Shown here in pieces: positions 43,859 to 51,876 of a DNA stretch of 64,000 bases. The stretch comes from Hyunsoonleella ulvae (GTDB lineage: Bacteria > Bacteroidota > Bacteroidia > Flavobacteriales > Flavobacteriaceae), in contig NZ_JAEPJQ010000003.1 in assembly GCF_016827605.1 (NCBI RefSeq), positions 434,001-498,000 on the forward strand, in the 5' to 3' direction. Numbering within the stretch: position 1 is the first letter of the stretch; each line of letters opens with the position of its first letter. Made by a program: the position numbers and the translations under genes. Below the pieces are notes generated by a model. The model had not been told where the DNA came from and ran no database searches. It saw nothing but the letters and a program-made list of their open reading frames with translations.

Positions 43859-45364
43859 TTAGAGTTCTGTTGATGCATGTTGTATGAGTGTTAAGGTAGT
43901 TGTGTAAAGTGGTTGCCTGGTCATTTTACTTTTTAACCAAGCATAGAAACTCATTACAAAAATATCTTCTTGCTTTGGTGTTAGCCATTCAAAAGATTGC
44001 TCAACTTTGGTTTTAAATATTTCTGAAGTAGCATTTTCGGGTGTTTTATAATAAGCTTCAACAAGTGTTAGGTAGGTTATGGCACGATCTTGTTTGATAG
44101 ATTTTAAATATTCGTAATGTTGACGTTTAAAACTTAAAAGTTTAGAATCTACCAGATTAATGTTTCCCAATTCTATGTGTAAGAGTATCTCCATGAGGTT
44201 TTTTTTAATAACCCATTCTTTACCCGCTTTTTTAGAATACCATGCATCGCTATGGTAAAATTTACTTAAAACTTGATGAGCTTTTTTTAGAGCATCGTTT
44301 TGAAAATAAAACATGGCTAAAGTAAGATGGATGTCTAAAATAGATTCTATATCTACGTGTTTTGTTTTTAAAAAAGGTTCAAGAATTGCAATGGCTTCTG
44401 TTTGCTTATTGGAAAAGTTATAGTTTAAAGCTAAAAGTAAATTGTATTTTAATAGAAACATATTATAGTATTTGTCCTCATATTTTAACATAAGCGTATG
44501 CATTTGGTTTAAATAGTTTTTGGAGGTTTTAAACTTCTTGTTTCTAAACAGTGTGTTTGCAATATGATATAAGATTTGAATATGGTAATACGGTTGCTTT
44601 TCTTGAGCTTTATATGATAATATATTGTTGTAGTTGTGAATTAGGAAGTTTTCTATTTTTAAATTCTCATTGGAGGCAAATGCCGAAAACGTGACAATGC
44701 TAATAAGTTGGTAGAGCGATTTAAAAGAGAGCTTGTTAGTGATGTTTAAATTGTATTCTTCCAAAATACTTTGTAGTATGGTTTGAAAATCTGAACTATC
44801 TTCTCTAGCGAGTTTGTATTTAATTTTGGAGTAAATAATATTCAATTGGTCTTCCAAAAGATGTTGCGCTTTGTTTTTGTTAAATCTTTCAATGAGTTGA
44901 TTTAAGTTTATTAAAGGATTTGTGTGCGCATATTGTATTTGGGTGTGGTATATTTCATTTAGAAGAGAAAATAGATGGTGCTCTACAGATATCTTTTCTG
45001 CCTTATTTAAAATTCTAAACGCAACTTTATATTGTTTTTGCTCAAAGTAATTTCTGGCAGCAAGAATATATCGTATAATTTCCATTTGAAGTGAATTCTC
45101 ATCTTCCAAACTTGAGTTTGCAGAAAAATGAATGATAGATTTAAACAAGCGTTTCCTTAGGGCATGGTAAGCGTTTGTTTTATTGTTATTACTGCCGTAG
45201 AGTTTTAAACAAATATCTTTGGAGTCTAAATCTTCATTTTGAAGTAGTTTGAAGAGTTGGATGTTTTTAATATCCTTTCGTTTATTCTTTTTTTCCAGAT
45301 ATGCAATAAATTTCTGCCCATCTTCTTTTGAAAATGATGCAACCATGTGGTTTAAGTCATTCAT
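43859..45364 (-). CDS. TPR-like helical repeat protein
   Basis: A 501-residue cytoplasmic protein without a signal. Repeated helix pairs with the TPR-like spacing (ILNKAEKISVEHHLFSLLNEIY, ILYHIANTLFRNKKFKTSKNYL, LTLAMFYFQNDALKKAHQVL) run the whole length. The first 60 residues (FSKEDGQKFIAYLEKKNKRKD, LFKLLQ, KLYGSNNNKTNAYHALRKRLFKSI) form a smaller helical domain typical of a group of flavobacterial proteins with no known role. It overlaps or nearly touches the downstream beta-barrel gene and lies divergent from the YiaA gene, with 151 A/T-rich bases between. Confidence 0.82.
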   Translation of the reverse strand: MNDLNHMVASFSKEDGQKFIAYLEKKNKRKDIKNIQLFKLLQNEDLDSKDICLKLYGSNNNKTNAYHALRKRLFKSIIHFSANSSLEDENSLQMEIIRYILAARNYFEQKQYKVAFRILNKAEKISVEHHLFSLLNEIYHTQIQYAHTNPLINLNQLIERFNKNKAQHLLEDQLNIIYSKIKYKLAREDSSDFQTILQSILEEYNLNITNKLSFKSLYQLISIVTFSAFASNENLKIENFLIHNYNNILSYKAQEKQPYYHIQILYHIANTLFRNKKFKTSKNYLNQMHTLMLKYEDKYYNMFLLKYNLLLALNYNFSNKQTEAIAILEPFLKTKHVDIESILDIHLTLAMFYFQNDALKKAHQVLSKFYHSDAWYSKKAGKEWVIKKNLMEILLHIELGNINLVDSKLLSFKRQHYEYLKSIKQDRAITYLTLVEAYYKTPENATSEIFKTKVEQSFEWLTPKQEDIFVMSFYAWLKSKMTRQPLYTTTLTLIQHASTEL

Positions 45365-45515
45365 TTAATCGTCATTAAAAAAATGTTTATATCAATAAAA
45401 TTAGAAAAAAAATGATATTAATATACAAAATATATCGTCAGTAATATTTAAAAACTGTCGATTGTAGGTTTAAAATGTTTCGCAATTTTGAACCGTAATC
45501 ATTAAAACAAAAATT

Positions 45516-45998
45516 ATGAATTATCAAACCACAGTTTCGGTTGAAGAAGATTTAAAAAAATCGAAAATAAAAAAGAAAACTAAAGTTTTTGATCAAAAAC
45601 CAACATCAGCATTTATTGGCGCATCTTGGTCCACACTTCTCATAGGTATGGTATCCTATTGTATAGGATTATGGAATGCCGATATGATGCAAAACGAGAA
45701 AGGCTATTATTTTACCATTTTACTTTTTGGATTGTTTTCAGTGATTTCGGTTCAAAAAGCAGTGCGCGATAAGATGGAAGATATTCCAGTTACTCCTATT
45801 TATTACAGTATAAGCTGGTTTACTACAATAGCTTCCATAGTGCTTCTTGTTATTGGCTTGTGGAATGCAGATTTATTGTTAAGCGAAAAAGGGTTTTATG
45901 GGATGTCTTTTCTGTTAAGTCTTTTTTCAGCTATTGCAGTACAGAAAAACACAAGAGATGTGCAATATATAGATAGGCAGTTAGAAGATGAAAAATAA
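45516..45998 (+). CDS. YiaA/YiaB-family inner membrane protein
   Basis: A 160-residue membrane protein with two copies of the YiaAB two-helix domain: [23 protein letters not shown] (about 38-60) with [17 protein letters not shown], and [25 protein letters not shown] (about 97-121) with [16 protein letters not shown]. The shared GLWNAD and AVQK-x-x-RD signatures identify the family. Function is not known. It is a single-gene unit. Confidence 0.92.
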   Translation: MNYQTTVSVEEDLKKSKIKKKTKVFDQKPTSAFIGASWSTLLIGMVSYCIGLWNADMMQNEKGYYFTILLFGLFSVISVQKAVRDKMEDIPVTPIYYSISWFTTIASIVLLVIGLWNADLLLSEKGFYGMSFLLSLFSAIAVQKNTRDVQYIDRQLEDEK

Positions 45999-46066
45999 TC
46001 TAAAATGTCATTTAAATCAAAACACAAAACACTAAGGGTTGTTTTGATGGTTGGTTAGTTAACCCT

Positions 46067-46095
46067 AAACCCTGTGGCTTCGTCTATGGGGTTTT
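46067..46095 (+). terminator. Possible weak terminator before the 87-residue membrane protein
   Basis: ACCCTGTGG and CTATGGGGT can pair with several G-U pairs around CTTCGT, followed by TTTT. The G-U content makes the stem weak. Confidence 0.3.
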
Positions 46096-46107
46096 AAAAG
46101 ATATAAA

Positions 46108-46371
46108 ATGAGCAAGCGTTTAAGACCTTTAGTTTTAGTTTTTTGTGGTTGGATTACTTTGATAATGATGCTATTTGTGCCAATTGGAGGAGGGGGTGTC
46201 TCTCTAATTTTAGTACTATCCGTCCCAATTTTAGTTGTCATGGGGGTTTTGTTCGGAGTAAGTTATTGGTATTTAGACAAAAAGAGTAATAATAAAACCT
46301 TAAAGACTGTAATATTCTACATCATGATAATTGTATTGTTGGGTCTAGCTTTTATGTATTATCCATATTAA
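46108..46371 (+). CDS. Small hypothetical membrane protein
   Basis: An 87-residue protein with three hydrophobic stretches (about 7-27, 28-52, 65-85) and a short charged loop (YLDKKSNNKT). No family is recognised. It ends six bases before the CPBP gene and so is likely in its operon. It may be a partner of the altered CPBP protein. Confidence 0.7.
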   Translation: MSKRLRPLVLVFCGWITLIMMLFVPIGGGGVSLILVLSVPILVVMGVLFGVSYWYLDKKSNNKTLKTVIFYIMIIVLLGLAFMYYPY

Positions 46372-46376
46372 TATCA

Positions 46377-47060
46377 ATGAGAATGAAATCAGATCTTACC
46401 AAACATTTAATAGAGTTCTCAAAAACAGTATTAATTTCAGAGCGTAGACGTACTCTGGAAATTATAGCAGTATTGCTAACAGCAATGGGTAAATTCATTT
46501 TCATGGATCATCTCAATTGGAGATTACCGTATGTAGTAGTTGCAATTTTGGCATGGAGTATCTATGTGTATTGTCGTGCTTCAAAAGAAAAAGGTATTTT
46601 AAAATATTGGGGCTTTAGAACCGATAATTTTAAAAAAGCAACAAAGTTTATTGTGCCTTTTGTTTTTGTAGCCGTATCAAGCTTTTTTATAATTGGATGG
46701 TACCAAGATACATTAAATGTTACTTGGCACGTATTGCCGTTACTTCTAACCTATCCAATTTGGGGAAGCATACAGCAGTTTTTGACCATTGGTTTAATTG
46801 CTGGGAATTTAAACCATTTAAGAGTGCATAAATTAATAGTGGTTATATTAACAGCTATTCTGTTTTCTATAGTGCATTACCCATCTATGTGGTTAATGTT
46901 TGGAACTTTTATCCTCGCATTATTCTATGGTTATATGTACTTAAAAGTGAAGAATATTTACGTTATGGGTATTTGCCATGGGTGGTTGGGAGCATTGTTT
47001 TATTACACAGTAGTTAATCAAGATCCATTTCAGGATATTTTTATGAACTATTTTACCTAG
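46377..47060 (+). CDS. CPBP-family membrane protein with altered catalytic motif
   Basis: A 227-residue protein with about six membrane helices and the CPBP/Abi fold. In the family's first motif EExxxR the two Glu are Gln (Q133, Q134 in SIQQFLTIG) and the Arg is Ile; the histidines of the second and third motifs are kept (H167 in FSIVHYP; H201 in ICHGW). Without the Glu pair zinc-independent glutamate-type proteolysis is unlikely, so it may bind but not cut, or carry another activity. It lies six bases after the small membrane protein and 37 before the tandem alpha/beta hydrolases. Confidence 0.88.
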   Translation: MRMKSDLTKHLIEFSKTVLISERRRTLEIIAVLLTAMGKFIFMDHLNWRLPYVVVAILAWSIYVYCRASKEKGILKYWGFRTDNFKKATKFIVPFVFVAVSSFFIIGWYQDTLNVTWHVLPLLLTYPIWGSIQQFLTIGLIAGNLNHLRVHKLIVVILTAILFSIVHYPSMWLMFGTFILALFYGYMYLKVKNIYVMGICHGWLGALFYYTVVNQDPFQDIFMNYFT

Positions 47061-47097
47061 GGGATTTTCCGTATTTTAGTAAGCAAACAGGTTTTTT

Positions 47098-47976
47098 ATG
47101 GCATATTGGATATCTACCATAATTACTATTCTTGTAATTTACATTGTAATTAGTGTTGCATTGTATTATTTACAGGATTACTTTTTATTTAAACCTGAAA
47201 AATTAGCCAAGGACTTCCAGTTTTATTATGAAAATCAGGATATTGAAGAGCATAATCTTGAAACTAGGGATGGTGCTATAATTAATGGCTTGCTATTTAA
47301 ACCTAAAGAGAAGTCGAAAGGGATTGTACTGTATTTAAAGGGGAATTCTAAAAGTATAAAAGGGTGGGGGAAATTTGCAGTAGATTTTACAAGACATGGT
47401 TATAATGTATTGATGATAGACTATAGGGGGTTTGGTAAAAGTACTGGGAAACGTTCCCAAAAAGCCATTAAAAGAGATTTGCAGCGCGTTTACAATGAGA
47501 TAAAAGAACGCACTACAGAGGACAGGATTATTCTTTACGGACGCTCCTTAGGTTCTGGGTTTGCAGCAAAGTTAGCGTCCATGAATAACCCTAAAATGCT
47601 GATTTTGGATGCGCCTTACTATAGCTTAACCAAAGTAACCAAACGCTATGCGCCCTTTATGCCCTTATCGGTTTTAATTAAATATCCGTTGCCAACATAC
47701 AAATGGTTAAAGTACGTGCAATGTCCCATCCATATTATTCATGGTACTAATGATAAGTTAATACCTTATAAAACAAGTGTAAAGTTGTCTAAGGTAAACC
47801 CTAAATTAACCAAGTTACATACCGTGATTGGTGGTGGACATAAAAACCTAAATACTTTTGAGTCTTACCATCTTATGATTCATGATATCTTAACCAGTAA
47901 ACCTCAAAATATAGATTTGTCAACCACAAGTATTAATGTTAAACACGCCACAAAATCCACTAAAACGAAAGCTTAA
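47098..47976 (+). CDS. Membrane-anchored alpha/beta hydrolase, BEM46-like
   Basis: A 292-residue protein with an N-terminal membrane helix (about 5-27) and an alpha/beta hydrolase domain (about 55-275). The nucleophile is S150 in GRSLGSG; the acid is D219 in HGTNDK and the base H248 in GGGH. The oxyanion region reads YLKGNSK where most family members, including its neighbour, have YFHGNAG, so a His is replaced by Lys. Substrate is not known (lipid or peptide esters are typical). It overlaps its paralogue downstream by 41 bases. Confidence 0.92.
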   Translation: MAYWISTIITILVIYIVISVALYYLQDYFLFKPEKLAKDFQFYYENQDIEEHNLETRDGAIINGLLFKPKEKSKGIVLYLKGNSKSIKGWGKFAVDFTRHGYNVLMIDYRGFGKSTGKRSQKAIKRDLQRVYNEIKERTTEDRIILYGRSLGSGFAAKLASMNNPKMLILDAPYYSLTKVTKRYAPFMPLSVLIKYPLPTYKWLKYVQCPIHIIHGTNDKLIPYKTSVKLSKVNPKLTKLHTVIGGGHKNLNTFESYHLMIHDILTSKPQNIDLSTTSINVKHATKSTKTKA

Positions 47977-48760
47977 AAACATTTTTTTCGTTTTAATAAG
48001 TTTTTATGTCATGATTACTGCCGCATTATATTTTATGCAAGAAAGACTTTTGTTTTTACCTTCGGTTTTAGAAGATAATTATCAATATGAATTCAATTAT
48101 AATTTTGAGGAATTGAATTTTAAAACAGATGATGGGGCTTTGCTAAATGCCATTCATTTTAAAGTAGAAAACCCCAAAGGAGTTATTTTATACTTTCATG
48201 GTAATGCGGGCGATTTATCACGTTGGGGTGCAATTACAGAATTTTTTGTTGAAAAAGATTATGATGTATTGGTAATGGACTATCGTACTTATGGAAAGAG
48301 CACAGGAAAGTTAAGAGAAAATGCATTTTACAGTGATGCACAATTATTTTACGATTTTTTAAAGACTAAGTACAATGAAGGAAATATTACTGTTTATGGA
48401 CGCTCTTTGGGAACAGGTATTGCAACCTACATCGCTTCACATAATACACCTAAACAGCTAATTTTAGAAACCCCTTATTATAGTATGGTGGATGTAGGCA
48501 AACATCGGTTTCCTTTTTTGCCTGTAGAAACGTTATTGAAATACAAATTTCCTACTTATCAATTTATACAAAGCGTAACTTGCCCAATAACGATGTTTCA
48601 TGGATTAAACGACCGTGTAGTGCCTTATAAAAGTGCAGAGAAACTATTTAAGGTAATTCCAAAGGGAAAAGGGGTTTTAGTGACGATTGATGAAGCAAAT
48701 CACAGTAATATTATGGAGTTTAAAACGTATCATAACACTATTGAAGAATTATTGCTGTAG
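47936..48760 (+). CDS. Membrane-anchored alpha/beta hydrolase, BEM46-like (paralogue)
   Basis: A 274-residue homologue of its upstream neighbour with the same layout: basic N-terminus and membrane helix (about 15-36), YFHGNAGDLSRWG oxyanion region, nucleophile S157 in GRSLGTG, D226 in HGLNDR and H256 in EANHSN. The pair shares the DYRxxGKSTGK segment, showing a tandem duplication. The start inside the upstream gene is supported by the basic residues ahead of the membrane helix; later ATGs would cut the helix. Translation is likely coupled. Confidence 0.92.
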   Translation: MLNTPQNPLKRKLKNIFFVLISFYVMITAALYFMQERLLFLPSVLEDNYQYEFNYNFEELNFKTDDGALLNAIHFKVENPKGVILYFHGNAGDLSRWGAITEFFVEKDYDVLVMDYRTYGKSTGKLRENAFYSDAQLFYDFLKTKYNEGNITVYGRSLGTGIATYIASHNTPKQLILETPYYSMVDVGKHRFPFLPVETLLKYKFPTYQFIQSVTCPITMFHGLNDRVVPYKSAEKLFKVIPKGKGVLVTIDEANHSNIMEFKTYHNTIEELLL

Positions 48761-48871
48761 CTTTAAGATATTGAAACACAAATGCTAAGAAAATCTTAAA
48801 ATTTGTATGGATAAGTTAAACATTTGTAAACTGTTGTAAGGAATTGAGAAAAATGTCGTCTATTTGTACAA

Positions 48872-48940
48872 GTTTAGTTTAAGTTTAGTTTAGTTAAAGC
48901 AAAAGCCGATGAAATTACTACAAAATCATCGGCTTTTTTT
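48872..48940 (+). ncRNA. Candidate small RNA with intrinsic terminator (locus C)
   Basis: A promoter-like TCTATTTGTAC (48859-48869) is followed by repeated TTTAG units and a perfect hairpin AAAAGCCGATGA / TCATCGGCTTTT (48901-48912 and 48926-48937) ending in a T run. No reading frame fits. It lies 110 bases after the hydrolase stop and converges on the patatin gene. The TATTTGTAC...TTTAGTTT...TTAGTT...AAAGC order is shared with locus A at 15.7 kb. The hairpin could also be only the hydrolase operon's terminator. Confidence 0.4.
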
Positions 48941-48974
48941 AGTGTTTTTTTACTTATATTGGAAGTAATATTGA

Positions 48975-50318
48975 TTAATAAAATAGCATATCTATTAATA
49001 AAAAACTGAAAAGTATAAAATGTTTTATTGCCAGATTAAGAAATGAGAAGAGAAATTGAATAAAGATTCTTCTAAAGATGACAATAAGTATTATTAGTGC
49101 AATTATCACTATAATTTTAACCCTTTTAATCAGTTTGCTTTTTTTGTTTTTTTGTATGAGAGATTTGCGGATTTCTTCATGATTTTTTTTTCTTTCATGA
49201 TAATTGAAATTATTCTTACTAATTTTTCCTTGTTTGTCTAGATAGTTCAGTACTCCCAGACTTCCAGCTTCAATTAGAAATTTTTTTTCTTCTTCGCTTA
49301 AGTTAAATTTTAAAACAGAAATAGGGTCAGTGTCAATTATTATAATTTTATTTTCATGTTTTCGTAATACTTCATAATCGTTTTTTTCAATTGATAATGA
49401 AACTAAATCCTTTATCATCGAGATTATAGCGTTTTGTTTTTGGGGTAACTTATATTTTTCACTGCCTAGATATAACCCTAAGAAATCCGCATAAGGAGAA
49501 TCTTCTAATATTTTATCTATTGGAAAATTATTTTGTAAACCACCATCATATACGTTGAATCCATTTTCTCTTTGAGGTGTAAAAATGAATGGAATAGACA
49601 TACTGCACCTAACGGCGAATGTAGCTGAGTTATTTTTCTCATTATTATTGGAATCAAAAACAACTGCTGATTTAAATCTTCTGGAGGCGAAAACTGTAAT
49701 TCGGTTACCAGTAATTTTATAGATGTCTTTTAATTTAATTTGATAATACTTGTCAAACTTCTCGTTTAATAAATCATTTAGCCATTCGCTAAAGGTATGT
49801 GCAGTGTAAAAACCATGTTTAATTAATAGATTAAACCACTTTTTTACAGAAGAAGCGTCTTTGAAATCATTGAAGTTTTTATTTTTTAGAACTTTTTCTA
49901 ATTCATTATTTGTAAATCCTGAAGCTAGAAGTATTGCGGAAATAGCACCAGCAGAAGTTCCTGCGTACCAGTTAAAACTGTAATATTTCTCTAGTTCTTT
50001 TAAGGCTCCTACATATGATAAACCTTTTATCCCACCACCTTTCATTATAAGTGCTCTTTGTAAACTTTTATACACTCTTTTTAAGGTTTTATTTAGTTCT
50101 TTCGCAGCCCTCAGATTTTTGACATTTAATTCAGTTAAAACATCTAATATCAAATCAATGGCTTTTTCATCTAGATCTCTATTATTATATTTTACTACGA
50201 CTGGAAACCATTCTGAACTTATTTGTAAAAAGTTTTTGTCGGTAATTTTTGGTCTTATATTTTCATGGAAATGTGTGATTAGCTCTATTCCTCTTAATAT
50301 ATCTTCGTTGCTAGACAT
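48975..50318 (-). CDS. Patatin-like phospholipase with C-terminal membrane hairpin
   Basis: A 447-residue protein. Residues 1-88 form a separate helical domain. The patatin domain (about 89-290) has the oxyanion motif GGGIKG (94-99), nucleophile S122 in GTSAG and catalytic D258 in DGG, all intact. From about residue 393 a basic stretch leads into two hydrophobic helices (about 402-447), so the enzyme should be held in or inserted into the inner membrane. Patatins release fatty acids from phospholipids and serve as cell-killing effectors in several defence systems. It begins 11 bases after the 115-residue gene, and is the last gene of a three-gene unit. It is rich in Lys, Asn and Ile and more A/T-rich than its neighbours. 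Confidence 0.93.
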   Translation of the reverse strand: MSSNEDILRGIELITHFHENIRPKITDKNFLQISSEWFPVVVKYNNRDLDEKAIDLILDVLTELNVKNLRAAKELNKTLKRVYKSLQRALIMKGGGIKGLSYVGALKELEKYYSFNWYAGTSAGAISAILLASGFTNNELEKVLKNKNFNDFKDASSVKKWFNLLIKHGFYTAHTFSEWLNDLLNEKFDKYYQIKLKDIYKITGNRITVFASRRFKSAVVFDSNNNEKNNSATFAVRCSMSIPFIFTPQRENGFNVYDGGLQNNFPIDKILEDSPYADFLGLYLGSEKYKLPQKQNAIISMIKDLVSLSIEKNDYEVLRKHENKIIIIDTDPISVLKFNLSEEEKKFLIEAGSLGVLNYLDKQGKISKNNFNYHERKKNHEEIRKSLIQKNKKSKLIKRVKIIVIIALIILIVIFRRIFIQFLFSFLNLAIKHFILFSFLLIDMLFY

Positions 50319-50329
50319 AACTAGAAGAA

Positions 50330-50677
50330 TTAATCTTTAGAATAATAATGGACTATTGTAACGTCATCGATGTCGATAGGAGCGTCAATGTCGTTATATA
50401 AAACATCAGGTATATCCTCAAGGCTTTCATAATCATTACCTATCTTTATTCCATCTCTATCCAAAACCCTATAAAAGTGTTTTAAAACACCTTTCTTTTG
50501 TAAAATATAAAGTGATATGTCTACAAAATAAGGAGGGAATACAGAATAAAACTTATCAGCACGCAAATCTCTATTAGGGTTTTCGGAAAACCACTCAATA
50601 ACTTTTTTTATCATAGGGGAATATTTCCCTAAATTGTTATTTTCATCAAAGATATTTCGCAATATTTCGTCTGACAT
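50330..50677 (-). CDS. Small acidic protein of unknown family in the patatin operon
   Basis: A 115-residue acidic protein with no signal peptide or membrane segment. Residues about 18-70 alternate helices and a strand pair (IKKVIEWFSENPNRDLRADKF, VDISLYILQKKGVLKHFYRV) in a way that recalls a winged helix, with GVLKHFYRVLDRDG as the wing. The last 35 residues are Asp-rich (DIDAPIDIDD). I do not recognise the family. Its ATG overlaps the end of the upstream 344-residue gene by 32 bases, and it is 11 bases from the patatin gene. It may be a sensor, an adaptor or an inhibitor that keeps the patatin silent. Confidence 0.78.
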   Translation of the reverse strand: MSDEILRNIFDENNNLGKYSPMIKKVIEWFSENPNRDLRADKFYSVFPPYFVDISLYILQKKGVLKHFYRVLDRDGIKIGNDYESLEDIPDVLYNDIDAPIDIDDVTIVHYYSKD

Positions 50678-51680
50678 AATTGTATTCTTTCAAACTTATT
50701 CTTGAGGAAATTACGATTTCATTAACAGCGTCTATTCCAATATAAACATTAATATTGGAAGAAAGTTCTCCTTTTGATCCTGATTTTAAAAAAGTCATAA
50801 CAACTCCTGAACCTTGTCCACCGTTATTAATAAAGTTGTCTATGGTATTGCTCCTTAAAGGAGAACTAAATACAGTTTCTTTATCTTTATTATGAGGTCT
50901 AATAGTAGTAATGCCATCTAATTTATCAATGAGATTTGTCCTTTTTACATTAAAGACCTTGGTTTTATTGGCGTCTTTGAGGATTTTAGTTATTGCTTCT
51001 TTTAAATCAATAATAAGAAAATCTTTATTTATATCATAAGCATTGAGCATTTGCGTATTAATACTTACACGTGAATTTATTTTTCCGTTTTTATCAAAAT
51101 TTACACTTCTGGTAATTTTATATTCTAAGGTGTTTTTTTGTCCTTCCCAATGAACAATATAAGCAACTCTCTCACTTCTTTTTTTGTATACTTTTCTTAA
51201 ATAGTCTCCATCTCTTTCATCCTTATGATAATAATATTTTTCTATAACATCATACATTTTGGCAACCCAAGTATTTTCTACTCCTTTATTAGGGTATCTG
51301 AAATCAGACCATTCAATACCGGAAGGATTCCCTATCAATTTAGGAAAAGAGTCATGTTCATTAAATGAAAATAACTTTTCTTTAACGAAATCGCCATTAT
51401 TTAATTTGGTTTTGATTTCTTCGTTATGAGATTTATATAGGTAAATGTATTGGTTTCCATACTCTTCAGCTTCTTGAATTAAATTCAATATTATGTCATA
51501 GGAAATAACATCGTTTCGTAAAGCGTTTAAACAGGATTCAATCATGTCATCTTTACTACCGCTTAGTTTAATAATTTTTTTATTAGATTCCCAATAATCT
51601 TTAAGTAGGTTATGGAGTTGCTCTTTCGTCAAAAGATCATTTAATAATATTTTTAATGAGTTTAGATCTCTTGTGTTCAT
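50646..51680 (-). CDS. 344-residue protein of unknown family, first gene of the patatin operon
   Basis: No family is recognised. The first 75 residues are helical and Leu-rich (LNSLKILLNDLLTKEQLHNLL); the segment LSGSKDDMIESCL at about 39-51 is slightly SAP-like. The middle and C-terminal parts mix strands and charged helices; SGVVMTFLKSGSKG and NINVYIGIDAVNEIVISSRI at about 293-330 suggest a beta-rich terminal domain. No nuclease, ATPase, cyclase or protease motif was found. It leads the unit, with about 195 very A/T-rich bases between its start and lysS that must hold the promoter. If this is a defence system, this protein is the best sensor candidate by elimination. Confidence 0.8.
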   Translation of the reverse strand: MNTRDLNSLKILLNDLLTKEQLHNLLKDYWESNKKIIKLSGSKDDMIESCLNALRNDVISYDIILNLIQEAEEYGNQYIYLYKSHNEEIKTKLNNGDFVKEKLFSFNEHDSFPKLIGNPSGIEWSDFRYPNKGVENTWVAKMYDVIEKYYYHKDERDGDYLRKVYKKRSERVAYIVHWEGQKNTLEYKITRSVNFDKNGKINSRVSINTQMLNAYDINKDFLIIDLKEAITKILKDANKTKVFNVKRTNLIDKLDGITTIRPHNKDKETVFSSPLRSNTIDNFINNGGQGSGVVMTFLKSGSKGELSSNINVYIGIDAVNEIVISSRISLKEYNYVRRNIAKYL

Positions 51681-51876
51681 TATGTTGTGATTAAAGATTG
51701 ATATAAAATTTGATTTATTTTTATTTCTATCTTCGGGAGATTATGAAATAACAATATAAATAAAAAATTTTATTGTACAAGGAAAAGTATCTGTAAATAA
51801 AAAGAAAAAACTTACTTTTCTTAATCTTCTATATCGAGTTCATATACCAAAAGGTTTAGATTTAAAAGTATTTTAG

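Noticed and set aside
48868-48900. TTTAG repeats as telomere-like or phase-variable sequence
   Set aside because: Only about four imperfect units and no gene whose expression they would obviously switch.
48975-51680. CBASS with a CapV patatin effector
   Set aside because: Neither partner gene shows a nucleotidyltransferase GS...DxD motif, and no HORMA, TRIP13 or E1/E2-like gene is present, so the standard CBASS types do not fit.
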